Shown piece after piece: positions 53,311 to 61,899 of a stretch of DNA of 64,000 bases (within the stretch, counting starts at the first letter, position 1; every line of letters begins with the position of its first letter). Origin of the DNA: an uncultured Lachnospiraceae bacterium (GTDB taxonomy: Bacteria; Bacillota; Clostridia; Lachnospirales; Lachnospiraceae); NCBI GenBank assembly GCA_947178145.1, contig CAMWXE010000020.1, forward strand, positions 1 through 64,000, written 5' to 3'. The notes beneath the pieces were generated by a model. The model was not told where the DNA came from. It saw nothing but the letters and a program-made list of their open reading frames with translations, and did not search any database. Position numbers and translations under genes: made by a program.

Positions 53311-54276
53311 ATGGAGGCAATCAGAAATTATCTGGAGACAATGTTTGCCAGACTGCCTAACACATTGGAGGTGCAGAAGGCAAAAGATGAGCTGTGGCAG
53401 ATGATGGAGGACAAATATACAGAACTAATCGGTGATGGAAAGAGCGAGAATGAAGCGGTCGGTATCGTAATCTCCGAGTTTGGAAATCTCGATGAGCTCG
53501 CGGAGGAGCTCGGTATCAGAAATATTGTGGTACAGGAGAGTAAGGGCGCAGACAACCGTATCAGAACCGTTGTGCTTGCGGAGGTCAAGGAGTATCTCCA
53601 CGACAAAACGCGCACAGCTTATACCATTGCACTCGGTGTGTTTCTGTGCATTGTCAGCTGCTGCGGATATCTTGTGAATTTTGGCGGGAGCTGGCGCATC
53701 AGGGGGATGTTCGCCACCAGTTTTATGTTCTTATCAGTTGCGGTTGCAGTCGGCCTGTTTCTGTTTTCGGGTTTTGTCATGGGAAAATGGAAGTTTCTCA
53801 AGGAGCAGGCGTGCAATATCGATTTTGCGACAGCGGATTACGTGCATAATCAGAGAGAAAGCTTTCGTGTGACACACGCGATGATGATCACGATCGGTGT
53901 CATTCTGTGCATACTGAGCGTGCTGCCAGTCGTCATTATAGACGGTATGTTTGGCTGGAGCCGTGGTTCTGGTGTGGCGGGGATGTTTGTGAGTGTCGGA
54001 ATCGGAGTATTTCTGTTTGTGGTGGCGGGGAATGTGAACGCAGGCTATACGGTGATTCTCTCACTGAACAAGAGGGATACCATAGGGGGCAGTTTTGTGC
54101 CGTCACAGAAGCAGGTGGCTTACAAGAACGAGACGATAGCACAGATCATGTCAGTTTATTGGCCGACAGTGACCTGCATCTATCTGTGCTGGAGCTTTCT
54201 GAGCTTTGACTGGCACATCACATGGATCATATGGGTGATCGCGGCGCTGGTGCAGCAGATGATCAGAGCGTTATAG
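53311..54276 (+). CDS. DUF1700-like membrane protein with permease prefix domain
   Basis: A 321-aa protein. The N-terminal ~80 residues form a helical prefix domain (VQKAKDELWQMMEDKYTELIGDGKSENEAVGIVISEFGNLDELAEELGI), well known ahead of DUF1700/HAAS-type membrane proteins. Then come about six membrane helices in pairs (about 105-130, 140-165, 195-215, 225-248, 285-320). The ATG at 53311 comes 4 bp after the padR stop. It is probably a membrane partner that senses envelope state for the operon; the mechanism is unknown. Confidence 0.85.
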   Translation: MEAIRNYLETMFARLPNTLEVQKAKDELWQMMEDKYTELIGDGKSENEAVGIVISEFGNLDELAEELGIRNIVVQESKGADNRIRTVVLAEVKEYLHDKTRTAYTIALGVFLCIVSCCGYLVNFGGSWRIRGMFATSFMFLSVAVAVGLFLFSGFVMGKWKFLKEQACNIDFATADYVHNQRESFRVTHAMMITIGVILCILSVLPVVIIDGMFGWSRGSGVAGMFVSVGIGVFLFVVAGNVNAGYTVILSLNKRDTIGGSFVPSQKQVAYKNETIAQIMSVYWPTVTCIYLCWSFLSFDWHITWIIWVIAALVQQMIRAL

Positions 54277-54291
54277 GGAGGAGTCATTAGA

Positions 54292-55080
54292 ATGAAGAGA
54301 AGTGTATGGATTACGGTAATTACGATTATTACAGTATGTTGTGTGATCGGCGGCACATTTTACCACATTTTCAGATATGGAGCCGGCTTTTTTGGACATG
54401 GTGCGACGGAGAACACAAGTTTAGAGCTGGAGGCGTTTGATGCGATCAATGTGGATGCAAATTTGATGAATGTGACGATTACAGCGGGGAACCAATTTTA
54501 TCTGAGCTGCGTTTACTCAGATGAACTGGAGCCTGTGTATGAAGTGAAGAGTGGAACGCTCACCATAAAGCAGAGAGTATATAGCAGGGTGGGTGTAAAC
54601 AATGCGGAATGCAGTCTGTCACTGACAGTGCCGGCGCAGAAAGTGCTGGATTCAATCAATGTGCATACGGCTCTGGGAAATATTGAACTGGAAGGGATAT
54701 CTGCATCAGAATGTGAGCTTTTGAGCAATATGGGAAATTGTACCTTAAGGAAGTGCAGCTTTGACAAGTCCGATCTGAAGACCAATCTCGGCGAGATTTC
54801 CGTCCGCGATACGGGTCTTGGCAAGGCGGAGGTGGACAATGATATGGGCGAGATCAATCTGGATGCCTGTACTTTTGGCGATCTGAGCATTACGGCGTCG
54901 ATGGGCGGCGTGAAAGTGGACGCGGCGCAGGCTCTGGACGGATATGATATGGAGCTGGAGGCTGATTTGGGGTCCGTGCATGTCAACAACCGCGACGAGG
55001 GCACAAAGTATCATCAGTCGGGCAGCGATGGAGAGCTTGAAATCGATACCAATATGGGCAGTATCCGGCTGACGTACTGA
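54292..55080 (+). CDS. DUF4097-family beta-helix protein
   Basis: A 262-aa protein with an N-terminal membrane anchor (VWITVITIITVCCVIGGTFYHIF, about 4-26) and a repetitive beta-strand body. It shows the DUF4097 (putative adhesin) pattern: FDAINVDANLMNVTITAG, ALGNIELEGI, NMGNCTLRKCSF, NLGEISVRDTGL, DMGEINLDACTF and NMGSIRL. These repeats predict a right-handed beta-helix or solenoid outside the cell. It is the third gene of the padR operon. Confidence 0.88.
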   Translation: MKRSVWITVITIITVCCVIGGTFYHIFRYGAGFFGHGATENTSLELEAFDAINVDANLMNVTITAGNQFYLSCVYSDELEPVYEVKSGTLTIKQRVYSRVGVNNAECSLSLTVPAQKVLDSINVHTALGNIELEGISASECELLSNMGNCTLRKCSFDKSDLKTNLGEISVRDTGLGKAEVDNDMGEINLDACTFGDLSITASMGGVKVDAAQALDGYDMELEADLGSVHVNNRDEGTKYHQSGSDGELEIDTNMGSIRLTY

Positions 55081-55142
55081 TTGTACATTTATATCTTTGT
55101 GATGTCCGAGGATGCGCTTCCAAATTCTCTGATGTCATATTG

Positions 55143-55179
55143 AAACAGGCAGTTTTCTCATAGGGATTGCTGCCTGTTT
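55143..55179. terminator. Hairpin between convergent genes
   Basis: AAACAGGCAG at 55143-55152 pairs perfectly with CTGCCTGTTT at 55170-55179. It lies between convergent genes; the T-run is short in both directions, so terminator strength is uncertain. Confidence 0.55.
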
Positions 55180-55192
55180 GTATTGGAACTTG

Positions 55193-55702
55193 TTAATCAA
55201 GATGCAATGTGTAATAGGATGCTTCAAAGATCTCACTGTTATCATATTTTGAATACTGTCCATAATGTGCGAATTGAAATCCACATTTTTTAAGTACATT
55301 TCCGGACGCCTCATTTGTATTTGCGTGACGGGCAAAAAAATCTCGTGCGCCAATATTCTGATAAGCCCATTGAATCAATGCTTTCGAAACTTCGGTTGCA
55401 TAACCCATTCTCCAATACTGTCTATTCAGGTTATAGCCCAATTCATAGGCGCCATATTTTTCATCGTATGTTATGGAGCCGGAACCGATTACCTTTCCAG
55501 AATCTTTCAGGCAAAAGCAAAATTCATTTTTGTCGCCTAGGGAACGGATCCATTCTTCGGCCTGATGGACACTTTGGTGTAAAGGGTAAGGCATATATCT
55601 GTTTACAACTGGGTCTCCCGCCCATTCAAATACTGCGTTTGCGTCATCCAGGATTAATGGTCTTAATATCAAGCGTTTCGTTTCAATATAATTATTCTGC
55701 AT
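55193..55702 (-). CDS. GNAT acetyltransferase, RimJ/RimL type
   Basis: A 169-aa acetyltransferase (YIETKRLILRPLILDDANAVFEWAGDPVVNRYMPY at the start; ELGYNLNRQYWRMGYATEVSKALIQWAYQ with the acetyl-CoA loop; then RDFFARHANTNEASGNVLKKCGF). The family acetylates protein N-termini, antibiotics or small amines; the substrate here is unknown. It is a single gene on the minus strand. Confidence 0.9.
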   Translation of the reverse strand: MQNNYIETKRLILRPLILDDANAVFEWAGDPVVNRYMPYPLHQSVHQAEEWIRSLGDKNEFCFCLKDSGKVIGSGSITYDEKYGAYELGYNLNRQYWRMGYATEVSKALIQWAYQNIGARDFFARHANTNEASGNVLKKCGFQFAHYGQYSKYDNSEIFEASYYTLHLD

Positions 55703-55925
55703 GTCCTTTGCCCTCCATCAATTTCAGGTGTACAATCACATAACACATTATAACACAATATGAATAGACTGTGTGAACTGATTGATTATGAAAAAACTAC
55801 TCCCTGCCACAAAATTTATTCCGTTCCTTAGCAATGGAGGAACCATTGGAATATGACCAGCCTGTTTTGGGAGGTGAAGTGCAAGTATGGATTGAAGCAA
55901 TGAGGACAGCTATACTGTTATAGCC

Positions 55926-57320
55926 ATGGATTTTCAAATGATGAGCACTGCAAATTTTGCGGATGAGCCAGAATTTATTACCGCGTTTGTAGAATATATG
56001 GAGGACTTATATTCTATCGATGCGGAGTTAGAGAATGCGATTGACGCGGATGCGTTTGAGAATCTGACCGCCCTGAAAGACAAGGAAAATATAACGCTGG
56101 ATAAAATGTTTCGCTGTCTCAGCAAGGTGTGCAGGACGGCAAAGAAGCCAGTCGTACTGATGATTGACGAGGTGGACAGCGCATCAAATAATCAGGTATT
56201 TATCGATTTTCTTGCACAGCTTCGGGGGTATTACCTGGCAAGGGAGAGGCGTCCGATTTTTTATTCGGTGATCCTTGCAGGGGTCTATGATATCAAAAAT
56301 CTGAAATTGAAAATACGACCTGATTCAGAGCACCAGTACAACAGTCCATGGAACATTGCCGCAGACTTTGATATCGATATGAGTTTTTCTGTTGACCAGA
56401 TTGAGGCGATGCTGACAGAATATGAATCCGACCATCATACCGGAATGGACAGGAAGGCGGTTGCGAATGAGATCTATCAGTATACGTCGGGATATCCTTA
56501 TCTGGTATCTGCGATCTGCAAGCTCATGGACGAAAAGCTGCCTGCGCAGGAAGTGTTCGGGGACAGAAAGCGTATCTGGACATTGGAGGGAGTATCAGAG
56601 GCGGTAAAGTTGATGATGAAATCAACCGCACCGCTGTTTGACAGTCTGGTAAAGCAGCTTGACACGTATAACGATTTGCGGAAAACGTTTGAGGAGATTA
56701 TCTATCAGGGGAAGAGAGTGCCGTTTAGTCCTGCTGAAAAATCTATCAATTTAGGAATTATGTTCGGCTTTCTGAGGGAAAAAAATGGGCAGGTTGTCCT
56801 GGCAAACCGAATTTTTGAAATGTATCTGATGAACCTGTTTATCACAGAAGAATCCCTTGACAACACGGTATTTAATCAGGGGGAGCGCGACAGGAACCAG
56901 TTTCTGTCCGGCGGCAGGCTCAACATGGACTGTGTGCTTGAAAAGTTTGTGAAGTATTTTCATGATATTTACGGTGAGCGTGACATACAGTTTGTTGAGG
57001 CGTATGGACGCAAGTCTTTCCTGCTGTACCTGAAACCGATCATAAACGGCACGGGGAATTATTATCTGGAAGCGCAGACCAGGGATGCGGGACGGACCGA
57101 TGTCATCGTGGATTATGCGGGCGAGCAGTTTATCATAGAAATGAAGATCTGGAGAGGAAACGAATACATCGAGCGCGGCGAGAAGCAGTTAACAGGATAT
57201 CTGGAGTACTTTCATCAGAAGAAGGGATATATGCTGAGCTTCAATTTTAATCAGAAGAAAGAGATTGGCGTGAAGACGATCACGCTCGGGGACAAGACCA
57301 TCGTGGAGGCGGTTGTCTGA
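55926..57320 (+). pseudogene. N-terminally truncated AAA ATPase with PD-(D/E)XK nuclease domain
   Basis: A 464-aa open frame that reads as the C-terminal three quarters of a common Clostridia family. In that family an AAA-like ATPase domain is followed by a PD-(D/E)XK nuclease-like domain. Walker B is present (VVLMIDEVDSASNN, about 76-88), as is AGVYDIKNLKLK. The C-terminal nuclease motif is RTDVIVDYAGEQFIIEMKIW (about 400-419). The P-loop segment that should lie before residue 1 is missing: reading upstream in frame gives SYTVIA, then a TGA at 55893. The protein therefore cannot bind ATP normally and is probably a pseudogene. No ribosome site precedes the ATG. Confidence 0.72.
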
Positions 57321-57365
57321 AAGAAATAGTAAAGATGATGCGGATTGCGGGCAAAATTTTTGGCT

Positions 57366-57394
57366 TTGACAAAACCCAAAAAATAACTTATAAT
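57366..57394 (+). promoter_or_regulatory. Consensus sigma-A promoter ahead of the MATE gene
   Basis: TTGACA at 57366-57371 and TATAAT at 57389-57394 with exactly 17 bp between them, a perfect consensus. Transcription would start near 57401, giving a leader of about 136 bases before the TTG start. Confidence 0.85.
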
Positions 57395-57411
57395 AATAAA
57401 GTCGTGTAGCG

Positions 57412-57449
57412 AAAAGCGTAAATCCAGATGATGGGTATACGCTTTTTTT
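57412..57449 (+). terminator. Leader terminator (possible attenuator) of the MATE gene
   Basis: AAAAGCGTA at 57412-57420 pairs with TACGCTTTT at 57438-57446, with an inner CC/GG step, followed by a run of seven T ending at 57449. It begins about 11 bases after the predicted start of a consensus promoter and precedes the MATE gene. It would therefore stop most transcripts unless relieved. Confidence 0.65.
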
Positions 57450-57536
57450 ATGCATTTCAATAAGGTTGTGGCAGCTTTCCGAAAAAGTCTCCTGAGAGTG
57501 CATGTTACGAATACACTCAATAGAAACGGAGGAAAA

Positions 57537-58940
57537 TTGAATAAAGAAGGAACAACAAACAAGATGGGGACGGGGTCTGTCCCAAAAGTCATGCTGGGCA
57601 TGGGAATACCGATTATCCTGTCAATGGTACTGCAGGCGTGCTATAACATTGTGGACAGTATGTTTGTGGCAAGGATACCAGACACGGATGGCATCACAAA
57701 GGCCGGCGAGTGTGCGGTGAATGCCCTGACGCTGGCATTTCCTGTGCAGATGCTGATTGTGGCATTTGGAATCGGTACAGGTGTGGGCGTGAATGCCCTG
57801 CTTGCAAAGAGCCTGGGACAGCGCGATGAGGAAAAGGTGGCAAAAGCGGCAGGAAACGGGATATCGCTGGCGCTCATCATCTACGCGGTGTTTTTGCTGT
57901 TTGGCCTGTTTGGTGTGAAGGCCTATATCGGAAGCCAGACAAAGGATACCGTGATTCTTGCGATGGGCAACGCGTATCTCACTATTTGTTCCGTCATATC
58001 ATTTGGCATTATCCTGTTTTCCATTTATGAAAAACTGCTGCAGTCGACAGGGAAGACGGTTTATTCCACGATCGCGCAGGTGTCTGGCGCCGTTGTCAAT
58101 ATTGTTCTGGACCCGATTATGATTTTTGGTTATTTTGGTCTTCCTGCGACAGGGATTCGCGGTGCTGCGTATGCCACAGTGATCGGACAGATTGTCTCCA
58201 TGCTGATAGCCATGTATTTTCATTACCGGAAAAATACAGAGGTAAAGTCGGGTGTGAAATACCTGAAACCGGAGCGCGGTATCGTGAAGGAGATATATGC
58301 GATTGGTCTTCCGGCGATTATCATGCAGGCGCTGATGTCCTTTATGACCTACGGCGTGAACATTATTTTCGGCACAGTATCGCAGGCAGCGGTAACAGCA
58401 TATGGTATTTTTTACAAAATCCAGCAGTTTATATTTTTCGCAGGATTCGGGCTCAGGGATGCCATTACGCCGATCGTCTCATTTAATTATGGAATGGGAG
58501 ACCAGAAGCGCGTCAAACAGGGGATATTCTATGGACTTCTCTACACCGAAGTGATCATGCTGGCCGGACTGGTCGGACTGGAACTCTTTGCAAAACCACT
58601 GATTGGGCTTTTTGCCATGTCTGAGGAGACAGAAGGTCTGTGTGTCATGGCGGCAAAGATCATCGCGACAGGTTTTCTGTTTGCCGGTGGAAATATTGCG
58701 ATACAGGGGGTTTTCCAGGCGCTGGGCTGTGGTCTGGACTCCCTGATTGTATCACTGCTTCGGCTGTGCATCATTGTGCTGCCGCTGGCATGGCTGTTTG
58801 CAAGGTTGGAAAACGCTGTTTGGATGATATGGTGGGCATTTCCGATTGCGGAGCTCGTGGCAGTTATCGCAGCAGTCTTATTGATGCTGCGGGCAAATAA
58901 TAAAATCATTAAACCAATGAAAGGGAGGGAATCACAATGA
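57537..58940 (+). CDS. MATE-family efflux transporter
   Basis: A 467-aa multidrug and toxic compound extrusion protein with about twelve membrane helices in two similar halves (GMGIPIILSMVLQACYNIVDSMFVAR at the start; GLPAIIMQALMSFMTYGVNIIFG begins the second half). Such pumps export organic cations using a sodium or proton gradient. The start is a TTG at 57537, five bases after CGGAGGA at 57528-57534; a longer in-frame ATG at 57450 falls in the leader terminator. The last codons overlap the kinase-like gene by four bases, which couples their translation. Confidence 0.88.
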   Translation: MNKEGTTNKMGTGSVPKVMLGMGIPIILSMVLQACYNIVDSMFVARIPDTDGITKAGECAVNALTLAFPVQMLIVAFGIGTGVGVNALLAKSLGQRDEEKVAKAAGNGISLALIIYAVFLLFGLFGVKAYIGSQTKDTVILAMGNAYLTICSVISFGIILFSIYEKLLQSTGKTVYSTIAQVSGAVVNIVLDPIMIFGYFGLPATGIRGAAYATVIGQIVSMLIAMYFHYRKNTEVKSGVKYLKPERGIVKEIYAIGLPAIIMQALMSFMTYGVNIIFGTVSQAAVTAYGIFYKIQQFIFFAGFGLRDAITPIVSFNYGMGDQKRVKQGIFYGLLYTEVIMLAGLVGLELFAKPLIGLFAMSEETEGLCVMAAKIIATGFLFAGGNIAIQGVFQALGCGLDSLIVSLLRLCIIVLPLAWLFARLENAVWMIWWAFPIAELVAVIAAVLLMLRANNKIIKPMKGRESQ

Positions 58941-59527
58941 AGAAAGTAATCACAATCAGCCGTGAGTTCGGCAGCGGAGGAAGAACTATCGGCAAGGAAG
59001 TCGCCGGGAAGCTGGGATATGCTTTTTATGACAAGGAATTGATTGAAAAGATAGCGGAGGAATCCGGGCTTTCGAAAGAATACATCGAAGCGCACGGGGA
59101 GAGCGCACCGAGCAGGAATTTCTTTGCATATGCCTTTGTCGGCAGAGACGCAGCCGGCAATTCGGTGGGCGACTATCTGTGGAGGGCACAGCGGGATATT
59201 ATTGAGAAGCTCGCCGAGAAAGGAAACTGTGTGATTGTCGGGCGCTGTGCGGATTATATTCTCCGAAAAAGGACAGACTGCCTGCATGTGTTCATTCATG
59301 CGGACATGGAGAAGAAAAAGGAACGGATTGTGAATCTGTACGGGGAGATGGGCGCGGCGCCGGAGAAGCGCCTGATGGAAAAGAATAAGACAAGGGCGAT
59401 GAATTACAAATATTACACGGACAGGACATGGGGCATGGCAGAGAACTACCATGTGTCGCTGGACAGCGGCGCACTGGGGGAGGAGCGGTGTGTCTCGCTG
59501 ATTGCCGGACTGGCAAAGGAACTATAA
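58937..59527 (+). CDS. Cytidylate kinase-like P-loop protein, stand-alone
   Basis: A 196-aa protein of the Cytidylate_kin2 type (KKVITISREFGSGGRTIGKEVAGKLGYAFYDKELI; VIVGRCADYILR; HVFIHAD; YYTDRTWGMAENYHVSLDSG). The nucleotide-binding loop reads GSGGRTIG and lacks the usual GK(S/T), so kinase activity is uncertain. It is not the housekeeping cmk in context. The ATG lies within the stop of the MATE gene (ATGA at 58937-58940). The facing gene at 59581-61557 fuses the same two domains, so the pair very likely acts together. Confidence 0.85.
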   Translation: MKKVITISREFGSGGRTIGKEVAGKLGYAFYDKELIEKIAEESGLSKEYIEAHGESAPSRNFFAYAFVGRDAAGNSVGDYLWRAQRDIIEKLAEKGNCVIVGRCADYILRKRTDCLHVFIHADMEKKKERIVNLYGEMGAAPEKRLMEKNKTRAMNYKYYTDRTWGMAENYHVSLDSGALGEERCVSLIAGLAKEL

Positions 59528-59532
59528 CACAG

Positions 59533-59580
59533 GATTCCCCCGCCGGGAGCACGTGGCTGCTCCCGGCGGGGGAATCTTTA
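59533..59580 (+). terminator. Very strong terminator between the two MATE/kinase loci
   Basis: A perfect 19-bp GC-rich stem (59533-59551 with 59558-59576; GATTCCCCCGCC... and ...GGCGGGGGAATC) closes over a six-base loop and is followed by TTTATTATAT. It isolates the convergent loci. Confidence 0.9.
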
Positions 59581-61557
59581 TTATATATTAGATGCCTTTT
59601 GCAAGATATATTGACGGATTACTTCGGCGCATGCCTGTTCGCCGATCGAACTGTCAATACACAATTCGTAATTTTCGGAATGTCCCCAATGCGTACCGGT
59701 TATGGATTTGTAGTAAGCCGAGCGCGCAGCATCGGAATGCTCTATGTTCTGTTCCGCTTCCGCAACGGTGTCACCGTACATTTCCATCACTTTTTTGATG
59801 CGGTAGTTTTTTGGAGCGTGGATAAAAACGCGGATTACCTGGGTATAGTCACGAAGCACGTAATCGGCTGCGCGCCCAATGATAACACAGGTTCCATTGT
59901 CTGCAATCTTCCTGATAATTTTGTCCTGTGCGGCAACGGCCTGCTGGACAATCGTGGTGCTGAGATATAACTCCTTCAAGCGGTCGGGAGCATGTTTGTT
60001 GATGTCAGAGATAAACTCTGCAGCCAGTCCGCTTTCCTGTGCCGCTAACGCGGTCATTTCCTTATAATAGCAGGGTATCTGCATCAGCTCTGCGAGTATC
60101 TGGCCAACCTTCTTGCCGGCGGAGCCATGTTCGCGGGAGATTGTGACGATGACACCGGGAACGGAGGGCTTGATTGTTCCATACGCGTCGGGAGCAATAA
60201 CTGCATTTTCAACCTGAAGCTCTTTCCAGAGCCGGATCATGACGAATGAAGTAATCAGCATTGCAATCACATCAGCGATTGGCGCTGCCCAGAAAATTCC
60301 TGTCACACCGGCGAATACAGGCACAACAATAGAGAATACAATCAACAGCAGATCACGGATAATGGCAAGCGGCGCTGCTGCCTGCGCATGGCCAATCGAC
60401 TGTAAGAAAATGGCACATACTTTCTGTACGCAGGTAAACAGAATCAGCAATAGATAAATTCTGAGACAGCGCACGGCAAACTCCATGTACAGTTCTCCAT
60501 CCGAGCCGAAAAGTCTGATAAAGGCCGCTGGAAATACCTCAAATAAGAACATGCAGACGATACCTACAATAGCAGTCCATTTGATCACGGCTTTTAAGAG
60601 TTCGCGGACGCGGCTGTAATTGCCGGCACCGTAGTTGTAGCCCACGATTGGCTGTGCTCCGGCAGCGATACCAATTGCAATGTTCAGAACGATCTGAAAC
60701 AGTTTCATAATGACAACAAACGCTGCCAGTGGAATATCTGCGCCGTACGATGAGACAGCACCATATTTTACAAGCAGGATATTGTTGACAACGGTGATTA
60801 CCACGATTGACAACTGTGTCAGAAGACTTGAGGTGCCAAGTGCCATAATTTGTCTGAGCAGTTTGAATTCAATATGGAAACTTTGTACCTTCAGTCGGAA
60901 TGTTTTGCTTCTGGTCAGATAAAACGCGCAGATGAGAAAGCTGACAAACTGTCCGAGAATCGTCGCGTAAGCAGCGCCCTTGATTCCTAAGTCAAGAACA
61001 AAGATAGCGATAGGGTCGCCCACAATATTGAGCAGTGCACCGACAATCATTGCACCCATTGCGTACTGCGGGCTTCCGTCAGCGCGGATAATGGACGCCA
61101 GTGTATTTTGTGTCATGGCCAGCGGCATCATGATATAGATGATGTAACCGTAATCATGAGCAAGGGTGATGGTTGCATCTGTAGCACCAATCATGCGAAG
61201 CAGCCCGTCTCCCCATAAGTAGCTGACCAGGATGATCACGACGCCTGAAAGGAATGAGAACAAAATGCTGTTTCCGACACCGCGGTGAATGGTTTCGGTG
61301 TCATTTTTTCCAAGGGCAACACTCAGAAAAGCTGCCGCGCCGTCACCAAAAAAGAGTGACATTCCCCAGCCGATTACAGTGATGGGGAAGATAACGCCTG
61401 TCGCTGCATTTCCAAGATACCCGATACCATTGCCGACGAAGATCTGATCGACAATATTGTACAGGCAGGATATAATAAGACTTGCGATACAGGGAATGCA
61501 AAACTTCATAAGAAGCTTTCCAATCCGTTCTGTTCCTAAATAGTTACTTGATTCCAT
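59581..61557 (-). CDS. MATE transporter fused to a cytidylate kinase-like domain
   Basis: A 658-aa fusion. Residues 1-~450 form a MATE transporter (LGTERIGKLLMKFCIPCIASLIISCLYNIVDQIFVGN; GTSSLLTQLSIVVITVVNNILL opens the second half). After a short linker, residues ~470-658 form a cytidylate kinase-like domain (PGVIVTISREHGSAGKKVGQILAELMQIPCYYKEMTALAAQESGL; VIIGRAADYVLRDYTQVIRVFIHAP; YYKSITGTHWGHSENYELCIDSS). The P-loop is degenerate. The ATG at 61557 follows AAGGAGG on the minus strand; upstream in-frame codons lie in the structured leader. It is encoded tail-to-tail with the two-gene version. Confidence 0.9.
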   Translation of the reverse strand: MESSNYLGTERIGKLLMKFCIPCIASLIISCLYNIVDQIFVGNGIGYLGNAATGVIFPITVIGWGMSLFFGDGAAAFLSVALGKNDTETIHRGVGNSILFSFLSGVVIILVSYLWGDGLLRMIGATDATITLAHDYGYIIYIMMPLAMTQNTLASIIRADGSPQYAMGAMIVGALLNIVGDPIAIFVLDLGIKGAAYATILGQFVSFLICAFYLTRSKTFRLKVQSFHIEFKLLRQIMALGTSSLLTQLSIVVITVVNNILLVKYGAVSSYGADIPLAAFVVIMKLFQIVLNIAIGIAAGAQPIVGYNYGAGNYSRVRELLKAVIKWTAIVGIVCMFLFEVFPAAFIRLFGSDGELYMEFAVRCLRIYLLLILFTCVQKVCAIFLQSIGHAQAAAPLAIIRDLLLIVFSIVVPVFAGVTGIFWAAPIADVIAMLITSFVMIRLWKELQVENAVIAPDAYGTIKPSVPGVIVTISREHGSAGKKVGQILAELMQIPCYYKEMTALAAQESGLAAEFISDINKHAPDRLKELYLSTTIVQQAVAAQDKIIRKIADNGTCVIIGRAADYVLRDYTQVIRVFIHAPKNYRIKKVMEMYGDTVAEAEQNIEHSDAARSAYYKSITGTHWGHSENYELCIDSSIGEQACAEVIRQYILQKASNI

Positions 61558-61705
61558 AATTTCCTCCTTCTTTGCAAACAAAAATGACACATGTGTTCTG
61601 TGCATGTGCCAACAAAAAACACACGCATTACTTTGTTCCGTAATCAGATTTACGTGCAGAGCACTACATGTGTCGTTCAAGTTTTTATGAAATTTCTAAA
61701 GCTTG
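61558..61705 (-). promoter_or_regulatory. Structured leader of the MATE-kinase fusion gene
   Basis: The roughly 145-base leader contains alternative structures. One hairpin (CACG plus ATTAC at 61622-61631, with GTAAT at 61640-61644 and CGTG at 61653-61656) runs, on the minus strand, into TTTTTT at 61619-61614 like an intrinsic terminator. A longer stem pairs 61666-61674 with 61586-61594 (nine perfect bases) and encloses it. The two could be parts of an attenuator or riboswitch. No known riboswitch class was recognised. Confidence 0.55.
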
Positions 61706-61708
61706 ATT

Positions 61709-61738
61709 ATTATAACAACGCATTTCGAAAAAAGTCAA
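61709..61738 (-). promoter_or_regulatory. Promoter of the MATE-kinase fusion gene
   Basis: On the minus strand TTGACT (61733-61738) and perfect TATAAT (61709-61714) are 18 bp apart. Transcription would start near 61702. Confidence 0.7.
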
Positions 61739-61795
61739 GAAAAATTTTTCGCTTTTTTTCTTGATATTTTGTTGCGTTATGAAAAAGTGTTTTAG

Positions 61796-61843
61796 AAAAA
61801 GTGCAACAAACGGGTTGCACTTTTTTGTGCGCTATGATAATAT
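61796..61843 (+). promoter_or_regulatory. Promoter with overlapping palindromic operator, ACT-hom operon
   Basis: TTGCAC at 61815-61820 and TAATAT at 61838-61843 are 17 bp apart. The -35 lies inside the right arm of a perfect 12-bp inverted repeat (61796-61807 and 61814-61825; AAAAAGTGCAAC and GTTGCACTTTTT). Since both neighbouring genes point away from it, the palindrome is better read as an operator than as a terminator. Confidence 0.6.
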
Positions 61844-61899
61844 GTATTGCAGTGACGTACAAATGTCTTTGTTAGAAAAACAGAGGGAATGATGAGCAG

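Noticed and set aside
58937-59527. Naming the kinase-like protein cmk
   Set aside because: The P-loop and length differ from housekeeping CMP kinase and the gene is tied to a MATE transporter.
61796-61826. GTGCAAC palindrome as a terminator
   Set aside because: Both flanking genes are transcribed away from it, so there is no transcript for it to end.
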